A stretch of DNA of 37,365 nucleotides from Sporosarcina sp. Lineage in GTDB: Bacteria > Bacillota > Bacilli > Bacillales_A > Planococcaceae. Below, in pieces: positions 30,509-37,365 of this stretch (positions within the stretch are counted from its first letter, which is position 1; every line of letters begins with the position of its first letter). A program made the translations under genes and the position numbers. Location of the stretch: the NCBI RefSeq assembly GCF_029257255.1, contig NZ_JARICI010000005.1, forward strand, positions 1 to 37,365, in the 5' to 3' direction. The notes beneath the pieces were generated by a model, which was not told the origin of the DNA, ran no database searches, and saw only the letters and a program-made list of their open reading frames with translations.

Positions 30509-31700
30509 TATTTGGGGCAAACGCTTCTTTCATTATATAAATGAACTCCAGAAGTATATGCGCTATGTATTCACAGGACATTTAGCCATTGTCTTCATGT
30601 TCGCAATTGGAGCGGGTGGTTATGCTTATAGCGAATGGTTGAAAGAGGTGCCCGTCGATTTTCCGTCTGCTCTGATCGTATCAGGTGTAATTGCGTTGTT
30701 ATTAATGAAAGCAGCGCCAACGACGTTACTCGAGCCTGCTGATATCGTCTACTTTCTGCCTTTGGAGGACAAGCTGCCGGGGTATATGAAACGGGCGATT
30801 ACATGGTCGACTTTTTCGCAGCTGCCGCTACCTTTAGTTGCAGCTATTGTATCGCTTCCTTTATTGAAGGCTACGGAAATAGGATCAGGTATGGACTATA
30901 TATTACTTGTCCTGCTGATCATTGGAATCAAAGGTTTATTTGTAGGCTCTGAATACAGTGTAAGAATCGCAAAGCACAAATTTGTCTGGCCAGATCGAAT
31001 CATTCGCTTACTGCTGGCATTTCTGACGATTTACTTCACATTAGTGTGGAGCCCGGTTGCATTTTTCATTGGTTTATTGGCAGCGCTACTTTATATGAAA
31101 TGGTGGGAGAAGCAGGCAAGTCAAAAACCATTCCCATATGAACAATTCATAGAATTGGAACAGAACCGCATGATGCGTTTCTATCGATTTGCTAACTATT
31201 TCACAGAAGTGCCGCACTTGGTCGGTTCTGTCAGTAAACGAAACTGGCTGAAATTTGCCATGAAGAACGCCACATTTAATAGAGGAGATGTACAAACGTA
31301 TCTGGTTGGACGTACATTTATCCGCACAGATGATACATTTTGGCTGTGGGTGAGGCTGACAGCATTATCCGCACTTGGTGCATTTTTAATACCTATACCG
31401 ATTGTGTCATTCATTTTCGTTGGTGCATTAGCATTTGCGACTGCAGTTCAGCTGGTTTTGGCTCTTGAGGGCCGTGTAGAATTCACCATGGATCAGTTAT
31501 TCCCTGAAGAAGCAGAAAAATCTCAAGTGAAAGCAGTTCGTTCGCTTGTCAGAAAACTTCTCATACTTCAGGCGATTATCTTGTTGGCGGCTGCCTTACC
31601 GCTGTACGGATTAAGTCTGATTCCTGTACTGATTGCAGCTGTTGCATTGATTGTTGGAGAAGCAACGATTCGTTTGACGAAAGAACAGGAAGTATTATAA
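30492..31700 (+). CDS. ecsB: ABC transporter membrane subunit EcsB
   Basis: 402 residues with many membrane helices. The N-terminal YDIWGKRFFHYINELQKYMR and the following hydrophobic spans are typical of EcsB. PADIVYFLPLEDKLPGYMKR and an ILLAAALPLYGLSLI segment near the end also fit. The ATG at 30492 lies inside ecsA, with GAGG 9 bases upstream, so the two are translationally coupled. An ecsC gene, present next in B. subtilis, is not found here; the next gene encodes an IDEAL-domain protein. Confidence 0.92.
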   Translation: MNTMYDIWGKRFFHYINELQKYMRYVFTGHLAIVFMFAIGAGGYAYSEWLKEVPVDFPSALIVSGVIALLLMKAAPTTLLEPADIVYFLPLEDKLPGYMKRAITWSTFSQLPLPLVAAIVSLPLLKATEIGSGMDYILLVLLIIGIKGLFVGSEYSVRIAKHKFVWPDRIIRLLLAFLTIYFTLVWSPVAFFIGLLAALLYMKWWEKQASQKPFPYEQFIELEQNRMMRFYRFANYFTEVPHLVGSVSKRNWLKFAMKNATFNRGDVQTYLVGRTFIRTDDTFWLWVRLTALSALGAFLIPIPIVSFIFVGALAFATAVQLVLALEGRVEFTMDQLFPEEAEKSQVKAVRSLVRKLLILQAIILLAAALPLYGLSLIPVLIAAVALIVGEATIRLTKEQEVL

Positions 31701-31797
31701 CGCCCAACCGAACTGAATTATCTGAATATATATACCTAGCGTCAAGTTGGCTAACTAAATAGAAATCATCCAAAAGTTCGAATATTTAGTATAGTGG

Positions 31798-31827
31798 TTG
31801 CATTCTGGGTTTCGTTGCATATATAAT
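31798..31827 (+). promoter_or_regulatory. Promoter of the IDEAL-domain gene
   Basis: TTGCAT (31798-31803) and a perfect TATAAT (31822-31827) are 18 bases apart, 28 bases before the start at 31855. Confidence 0.55.
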
Positions 31828-31854
31828 TACTAAAAGGTAACAGGGGTGAGAGAG

Positions 31855-32112
31855 ATGAACAATAACAACTCATATGCTGAATTTTTGAAAGCCGTAGGGA
31901 ACAACAGCACTTCTCTCCAAGCAGAAAAGTTGCTGAACGAAATCTATTGGGATCTTTTTTTACAGCACATTCATTGGGAGCAGACGCAAACCCGGATTAT
32001 GAAACTTATTGATGACGCTCTAGATCGCCGCGATGAAGAAGCATTTGATATGTATACGCAGCAATTAGATGAATTTAAGCAAGTGCAAGGATATGAATAT
32101 AAAGAGAAATAA
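31855..32112 (+). CDS. IDEAL-domain protein
   Basis: 85 residues from the ATG at 31855, 6 bases after GGGGTG. The C-terminal helix IDDALDRRDEEAFDMYTQQL matches the IDEAL domain, named for that kind of motif and found in short Bacillales proteins and fused to larger regulators. The upstream segment AEKLLNEIYWDLFLQHIHWEQ is a second helix. Function unknown; the domain may mediate protein contacts. A terminator follows. Confidence 0.82.
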   Translation: MNNNNSYAEFLKAVGNNSTSLQAEKLLNEIYWDLFLQHIHWEQTQTRIMKLIDDALDRRDEEAFDMYTQQLDEFKQVQGYEYKEK

Positions 32113-32114
32113 TG

Positions 32115-32155
32115 AAAAGACGCTATGCAGACAACATCTGTGTAGTGTTTTTTTA
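32115..32155 (+). terminator. Terminator after the IDEAL-domain gene
   Basis: AAAAGACGCTATGCAGA pairs with TCTGTGTAGTGTTTTTTT (several G-T pairs) around a CAACA loop and ends in a T-run. Confidence 0.75.
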
Positions 32156-32232
32156 ATTTGTTATAGCCTGGAGGAGATAGGAGTTATTTTCGCTTCTGAA
32201 AGGGTAATAATAGATACATACGTAGTGTTCTT

Positions 32233-32246
32233 AAAACGTACGTTCG
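32233..32246. promoter_or_regulatory. LexA (DinR) SOS box upstream of uvrBA
   Basis: AAAACGTACGTTCG reads on the other strand as CGAACGTACGTTTT, matching the Bacillus SOS-box consensus CGAAC-RNRY-GTTYC at all but the last base. It lies directly before the uvrB promoter, and uvrB is a classic SOS gene. Confidence 0.75.
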
Positions 32247-32253
32247 TTTATTC

Positions 32254-32282
32254 TTTTGAAAAACCGCATCCTGTGGTAAAAT
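32254..32282 (+). promoter_or_regulatory. Promoter of uvrBA
   Basis: TTTTGA (32254-32259) stands 17 bases before TAAAAT (32277-32282), with the extended -10 form TGTGGTAAAAT. The uvrB start is 38 bases downstream. Confidence 0.55.
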
Positions 32283-32319
32283 AGAAGGACGATCTATTTA
32301 AGAATAGGAGTGGAATTGT

Positions 32320-34302
32320 GTGAATGAAACTTTTCAATTGCAGGCGCCCTATACACCACAAGGAGATCAGCCATCCGCGATCGCAAGCCTTGTCAGCGGC
32401 CTAAAAGAAGGTAAAAAGCATCAAACGTTATTAGGTGCTACAGGAACTGGTAAAACGTTCACCGTTTCGAATGTCCTGACTGAAATAAATAAACCTACAC
32501 TGGTCATTGCTCATAACAAAACGTTGGCCGGTCAACTATATAGTGAATTTAAAGAGTTCTTTCCAGATAATGCGGTAGAGTACTTCGTCAGTTTCTATGA
32601 TTTTTATCAGCCTGAAGCCTATGTGCCACAGACAGATACTTATATTGAAAAGGACTCTTCTATTAATGATGAAATCGATAAACTGCGTCACTCCGCTACT
32701 AGTGCGTTATTTGAGCGCAATGATGTCCTAATTGTAGCGTCCGTATCCTGTATTTACGGTTTGGGATCTCCGGAAGAATACAATGAAATGGTCTATTCCA
32801 TACGAACAGGTATGGAGATTCCACGGAATGAACTGTTGCGCAAACTGGTAGATATCCAATATGAACGGAATGATATCAACTTTACGCGTGGAACATTCCG
32901 TGTCAGAGGAGATGTCGTGGAAGTATTTCCGGTGGCGCGCGATGAACGCTGTATCCGGTTAGAATTTTTCGGAGATGAGATCGAACGGATTCGTGAAGTC
33001 GATGCACTGACAGGAGAAGTAATTGGGGACCGTGAACATGTCGCAATTTTCCCGGGATCCCACTTCGTTACGCGAGAATCAAAATTACTGAAAGCCATAG
33101 ATAATATTGAAATCGAGCTTGCAGAACAGCTGAAATACCTTCGTGAAAATGATAAGTTGCTGGAAGCGCAGCGATTGGAACAACGCACGAACTATGATTT
33201 GGAAATGATGCGGGAAATGGGTTTCTGTTCTGGAATTGAAAACTATTCAAGACATTTGACGTTGCGTGAAGCAGGAGCGACACCTTATACCCTGCTGGAT
33301 TATTTCCCTGATGATTTCTTGATCGTGGTGGATGAAAGCCACGTTTCACTACCTCAAATCCGCGGAATGTACAACGGGGACCAAGCACGGAAGAAAGTGC
33401 TGGTGGACCATGGTTTCCGCCTGCCGTCTGCGCTTGATAACCGTCCGCTGATGTTTGAGGAATTTGAAAAGCATATAAGCCAGGCGATGTATATTTCGGC
33501 AACGCCCGGACCTTATGAAATTGAACATACAGATAAAATGGTAGAACAAATCATTCGTCCGACAGGTCTTTTGGATCCTGTAATCGAAGTGCGCCCGATT
33601 GAAGGGCAAATTGATGATTTATTGGATGAAATTCAATTGCGTATTGAGCGCAATGAACGGGTGTTGATCACCACATTAACTAAAAAGATGTCTGAAGATC
33701 TGACTGATTACTTGAAAGATATCGGTATTAAAGTGCAGTATCTTCATTCTGAAGTCAAGACACTGGAACGTACGGAAATTATTCGGGACCTGCGTATCGG
33801 TACGTACGATGTCCTGATCGGCATTAACTTGTTACGGGAAGGGATCGACATTCCGGAAGTTTCATTGGTGGCTATTTTGGATGCGGATAAAGAAGGTTTC
33901 TTGCGGTCAGAGCGAGCGCTGATCCAAACGATCGGACGTTCAGCGCGAAACTCCGAAGGGCGGGTCATCATGTACGCCGATAAGATGACTGACTCCATGA
34001 CAAAAGCAATCAGTGAAACTGAACGCCGACGTGAAATTCAAATGGCGTATAACTTGGAACATGGTGTTACCCCGAAAACAATTAGTAAACCGATTCGTGA
34101 AGCAATCCGGGCAACTCAAGTGGCGGAAGAATCGGAATCGTATTTACAGCGGATAACGGAAGGCAAGAAGTTGTCGAAGGACGAGAAAGGCTTGCTGATC
34201 GTCAAAGTGGAAAAAGAGATGAAAGATGCGGCGAAAGCACTGGACTTCGAAAGAGCTGCTGAACTGCGTGATACGCTGATAGAACTGAAGGCAGAAAGGT
34301 AG
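32320..34302 (+). CDS. uvrB: Excinuclease ABC subunit B, UvrB
   Basis: 660 residues. Walker A is GATGTGKT (39-46). The damage-verifying beta-hairpin region is at about 90-120 ([21 protein letters not shown] in part), and the helicase motifs include [44 protein letters not shown] and QTIGRSARN. The C-terminal UVR motif (about 620-655; [13 protein letters not shown]) binds UvrC. It acts in nucleotide excision repair with UvrA. GTG start, with AGGAG 9 bases upstream; 7 bases before uvrA. Confidence 0.98.
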   Translation: MNETFQLQAPYTPQGDQPSAIASLVSGLKEGKKHQTLLGATGTGKTFTVSNVLTEINKPTLVIAHNKTLAGQLYSEFKEFFPDNAVEYFVSFYDFYQPEAYVPQTDTYIEKDSSINDEIDKLRHSATSALFERNDVLIVASVSCIYGLGSPEEYNEMVYSIRTGMEIPRNELLRKLVDIQYERNDINFTRGTFRVRGDVVEVFPVARDERCIRLEFFGDEIERIREVDALTGEVIGDREHVAIFPGSHFVTRESKLLKAIDNIEIELAEQLKYLRENDKLLEAQRLEQRTNYDLEMMREMGFCSGIENYSRHLTLREAGATPYTLLDYFPDDFLIVVDESHVSLPQIRGMYNGDQARKKVLVDHGFRLPSALDNRPLMFEEFEKHISQAMYISATPGPYEIEHTDKMVEQIIRPTGLLDPVIEVRPIEGQIDDLLDEIQLRIERNERVLITTLTKKMSEDLTDYLKDIGIKVQYLHSEVKTLERTEIIRDLRIGTYDVLIGINLLREGIDIPEVSLVAILDADKEGFLRSERALIQTIGRSARNSEGRVIMYADKMTDSMTKAISETERRREIQMAYNLEHGVTPKTISKPIREAIRATQVAEESESYLQRITEGKKLSKDEKGLLIVKVEKEMKDAAKALDFERAAELRDTLIELKAER

Positions 34303-34309
34303 AATCTGG

Positions 34310-37174
34310 ATGAAAAATAAAGAACTTGTGATACAGGGTGCTAGAGCCCACAACTTGAAAGATATTACCGTCAAAATTCCGAGAGATCAACTGGTCGTTA
34401 TAACTGGTCTGTCAGGCTCGGGTAAGTCTTCACTTGCTTTCGATACGATCTATGCAGAAGGACAACGCAGGTATGTTGAATCCTTATCTTCATATGCGCG
34501 GCAATTCCTCGGACAGATGGATAAACCGGATGTTGATTCCATTGAAGGGCTTTCCCCGGCTATTTCAATTGATCAGAAGACGACGAGTAAAAACCCGCGT
34601 TCGACGGTAGGGACCGTTACGGAAATTTACGATTATTTACGTTTGCTGTACGCGAGAGTAGGAAAGCCGGTGTGTCCGCTGCATGGCACAGAAATATCCA
34701 CGCAGACGGTCGAACAAATGGTGGACAGAATTATAGAACTGCCAGAACGGACTCGCATTCAAGTATTGGCACCGATCATTTCGGAAAGAAAAGGAACACA
34801 TGCGAAGTTAATAGAAGATATTAAGAAACAAGGCTACGTCCGTGTCCGTGTCAATGGTGAAACAATGGACCTCGACGATAATATTGATTTAAATAAGAAT
34901 AAAAAGCATACGATAGAAATTGTTATTGACCGAATCGTTATGAAAGAAGGCGTAGAGACACGTTTAAGTGACTCGCTGGAATCTGCACTGCGCTTAGCTG
35001 ACGGCAATGTAATAGTGGATGTTATTGGTGAAGAAGAATTGTTCTTCAGTGAACATCACGCTTGTCCGATTTGCGGATTCTCTATCGGAGAACTTGAGCC
35101 GAGAATGTTTTCATTCAACAGTCCATTCGGTGCTTGTCCTGAGTGTGATGGGTTAGGGATGAAATTAGAAGTAGATCCTGACTTGGTCATACCGAATAAA
35201 GACCTGACTTTGAATGAGCATGCCATTGCGCCTTGGGAACCGACGAGTTCTCAATATTATCCGGAGCTGCTTAAGACGGTAGCGAAGCATTACAACATCG
35301 ATATGGATGTGCCGGTAGGCGAACTGGCGGATTCAGATATAGAGAAGCTGCTGAAGGGGTCGACGAAAGAGAAGATCCATTTCCGCTATACGAATGAATT
35401 CGGCAGTACACGTGACAGCAATATTTATTTTGAAGGTGTCTTGCGCAATATAGAGCGCCGTTATCATGAAACTTCGTCCGATTATATCCGTGAACAGATG
35501 GGCAAGTATATGACAGAGAATCCTTGTCCTGCATGTCTCGGCTATCGCTTGAAGCCGGAGTCACTGGCAGTCTTAGTTAACGGTCAGCATATCGGCCAGA
35601 TTACCGAGCGTTCCATTGTGGAAACGACGAAGTTTTTCGACGGGCTGGAACTGTCTGAAAAAGATGCCCAGATTGCTGATATGATTCTAAAAGAAATTCA
35701 GGAACGACTTGGGTTCTTGATTAACGTAGGTCTTGATTATCTGAACCTGTCCCGTTCAGGTGGTACATTATCCGGTGGTGAAGCGCAGCGGATCCGGCTG
35801 GCTACACAAATCGGATCGCGTTTGACAGGTGTACTCTATATTTTGGACGAGCCTTCCATTGGACTGCATCAGCGTGATAACGACCGACTCATTGCGACAC
35901 TGCAAAGCATGCGGGATATCGGTAATACGCTGATTGTCGTAGAACATGATGAAGATACAATGATGGCAGCGGACTATCTAATTGATATCGGTCCGGGAGC
36001 CGGTGTTGCAGGCGGTGAAATTGTTGCTGCCGGTACACCAGCCAAAGTGATGAAAAACAAAAAGTCATTGACAGGTAAATACTTGAGCGGGGAAAAGTTC
36101 ATTCCGCTTCCTACTGAACGCAGACAACGAGACGACAGAAGCATCGTCGTCAAAGGAGCTACAGAAAACAATCTGAAGAACTTGGATGTCGCTTTCCCGT
36201 TAGGCCAATTTATTGCAGTGACAGGTGTTTCGGGATCAGGTAAAAGTACATTAGTCAATGAAATTCTGCACAAAACATTGGCACAAAAACTGAACCGTTC
36301 GAAACAAAAACCGGGTAAATTTGATGAGATCAGCGGTGTGGAGCAGCTTGAAAAAGTCATCGACATCGATCAGTCTCCAATCGGACGTACACCACGTTCC
36401 AATCCGGCTACGTATACAGGTGTATTCGACGATATCCGTGATGTCTTCGCCATGACCAATGAAGCGAAAGTGCGCGGCTATAAAAAAGGCCGATTCAGCT
36501 TTAACGTTAAAGGCGGACGCTGTGAAGCCTGCCGCGGAGATGGAATCATTAAGATTGAGATGCACTTCCTGCCTGACGTCTATGTTCCATGTGAAGTCTG
36601 TCACGGTAAACGTTATAACCGCGAAACGCTAGAAGTAACATACAAAGGCAAAAACATCGCGGATGTACTGGCAATGACAGTGGAAGATGCGGTTGTGTTT
36701 TTCGAAAACATTCCAAAAATCCACCGGAAATTGCAGACGATAGTGGACGTCGGACTTGGCTACGTCCAATTAGGGCAGCCGGCCACGACATTATCAGGCG
36801 GTGAAGCCCAGCGTGTGAAACTGGCTTCAGAACTTCATAAACGTTCAACCGGCAAATCATTCTATATTTTAGATGAACCAACAACCGGCCTGCATGTGCA
36901 CGACATCGCAAAACTATTAGAAGTTCTTCAGCGTCTAGTTGACGGCGGCAACACCGTTCTCGTCATCGAGCACAATCTCGACGTCATCAAAACCGTTGAC
37001 TACATCATCGACATCGGTCCGGAAGGCGGAGACAAAGGCGGACAAATCGTCGCAACCGGAACACCAGAAGAAGTTGCAGAAACACCCGAGTCCTACACAG
37101 GTAAATATCTAAAAACCATTCTCCAACGCGACCGCAACCGCATGAAAGAGCTTATTGCGAAAACTGGCAGATAA
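34310..37174 (+). CDS. uvrA: Excinuclease ABC subunit A, UvrA
   Basis: 954 residues, full length. It has two ABC ATPase modules: first Walker A GLSGSGKS at 33-40 and second GVSGSGKST at about 640. The signatures are [17 protein letters not shown] and [17 protein letters not shown]. Zinc modules are visible in HACPICGF...CPECDGLG and [11 protein letters not shown]...CEVCHGKR. UvrA scans DNA for bulky lesions and loads UvrB. It forms an operon with uvrB under the SOS box. Confidence 0.98.
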   Translation: MKNKELVIQGARAHNLKDITVKIPRDQLVVITGLSGSGKSSLAFDTIYAEGQRRYVESLSSYARQFLGQMDKPDVDSIEGLSPAISIDQKTTSKNPRSTVGTVTEIYDYLRLLYARVGKPVCPLHGTEISTQTVEQMVDRIIELPERTRIQVLAPIISERKGTHAKLIEDIKKQGYVRVRVNGETMDLDDNIDLNKNKKHTIEIVIDRIVMKEGVETRLSDSLESALRLADGNVIVDVIGEEELFFSEHHACPICGFSIGELEPRMFSFNSPFGACPECDGLGMKLEVDPDLVIPNKDLTLNEHAIAPWEPTSSQYYPELLKTVAKHYNIDMDVPVGELADSDIEKLLKGSTKEKIHFRYTNEFGSTRDSNIYFEGVLRNIERRYHETSSDYIREQMGKYMTENPCPACLGYRLKPESLAVLVNGQHIGQITERSIVETTKFFDGLELSEKDAQIADMILKEIQERLGFLINVGLDYLNLSRSGGTLSGGEAQRIRLATQIGSRLTGVLYILDEPSIGLHQRDNDRLIATLQSMRDIGNTLIVVEHDEDTMMAADYLIDIGPGAGVAGGEIVAAGTPAKVMKNKKSLTGKYLSGEKFIPLPTERRQRDDRSIVVKGATENNLKNLDVAFPLGQFIAVTGVSGSGKSTLVNEILHKTLAQKLNRSKQKPGKFDEISGVEQLEKVIDIDQSPIGRTPRSNPATYTGVFDDIRDVFAMTNEAKVRGYKKGRFSFNVKGGRCEACRGDGIIKIEMHFLPDVYVPCEVCHGKRYNRETLEVTYKGKNIADVLAMTVEDAVVFFENIPKIHRKLQTIVDVGLGYVQLGQPATTLSGGEAQRVKLASELHKRSTGKSFYILDEPTTGLHVHDIAKLLEVLQRLVDGGNTVLVIEHNLDVIKTVDYIIDIGPEGGDKGGQIVATGTPEEVAETPESYTGKYLKTILQRDRNRMKELIAKTGR

Positions 37175-37228
37175 ATATATGAGTTCATTTTAACTTTCTA
37201 GGTAGGAAAAGTTACAATGTTGAAACTG

Positions 37229-37266
37229 CTTAGTTGATTGGAGTGCAAGGCGGCGACTCCCTCTTG
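37229..37266 (+). repeat. Fragment of the dispersed repeat after uvrA (copy D)
   Basis: TTAGTTGATTGGAGTGCAAGG followed by CGGCGACTCC matches the reverse complement of the right end of copy B (28987-29010). It is the only recognisable item in the last 190 bases of the window; no gene is seen there. Confidence 0.65.
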
Positions 37267-37365
37267 GAAATACGATAGTGACAAGGTTTATCGCGTTCTG
37301 AGTAAGACCAAAAAATATTTTTTCGGATGTATCTGTAGTATGTGTTCCCTAAATATACATGACTT

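Overview
The window looks like chromosome of a low-to-mid GC, endospore-forming Firmicute (Bacillales). I infer the Planococcaceae/Caryophanaceae side, e.g. a Sporosarcina-like organism. The evidence is strong AGGAGG ribosome sites with frequent TTG/GTG starts, and B. subtilis yhe/yha-type gene neighbourhoods (yheE, yheB-yheA, hemZ-yhaR, yhaQ-yhaP-yhaO-yhaN-yhaM, prsA, hpr-yhaH, hit-ecsAB). A tiny spore-type membrane peptide and a CGAAC-N4-GTT type SOS box also fit. No rRNA, tRNA, transposase, prophage or CRISPR array was seen.

Layout. 1-760: the tail of an acidic protein with 20-residue tandem repeats, its terminator, and the frameshifted, truncated remains of a COG4315-type lipoprotein. 760-2200 (minus): a DIP1984-like protein and a B3/4-domain protein. 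2235-3905: queG and trmL, two enzymes that both act on tRNA anticodon position 34. 3910-5523: a 31-residue membrane peptide and an NCS2 purine permease preceded by possible PurR boxes. 5569-7390: an aldo/keto reductase and a soluble chemoreceptor-like protein. 7393-10563 (minus): RluA-type pseudouridine synthase, membrane thioredoxin, BdbC and a CNNM/HlyC transporter. 10978-12631: small proteins including YheE, a ferritin-like protein and a cytosolic metal-receptor-like protein. 12790-17234: yheB-yheA, hemZ, a YhaR-like crotonase and a frameshifted mgsA. 17475-18469: yhzD and an XRE regulator/membrane protein pair with a striking tandem-dyad operator.

18533-25809 is the core co-directional block: the YhaQ/YhaP ABC exporter, then YhaO (Mre11/SbcD-like nuclease), YhaN (Rad50/SbcC-like ATPase with a membrane hairpin inserted in its coiled coil) and YhaM (3'-5' exonuclease). 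The last three form a tight cluster resembling a membrane-tethered Mre11-Rad50 machine with an added exonuclease. 25892-26038 holds seven degenerate repeat units with an exact 21-bp period. 26086-29641 (mostly minus) carries prsA, a small membrane protein, hpr and yhaH, a plus-strand tiny spore-type peptide, copies of a structured intergenic repeat, and hit. 29762-31700 is ecsAB without an adjacent ecsC, followed by an IDEAL-domain protein. 32320-37174 is uvrBA, preceded by a near-consensus SOS box. The window ends in another fragment of the dispersed repeat.

The items most worth checking are the 21-bp-period repeat array, the A6-tract frameshift that removes the catalytic histidine segment of mgsA, the three-dyad operator before the XRE gene, the membrane hairpin in YhaN, the dispersed structured repeat, and the decayed lipoprotein gene. 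All family assignments come from reading the translated sequence and recalled family features; no database search was run.
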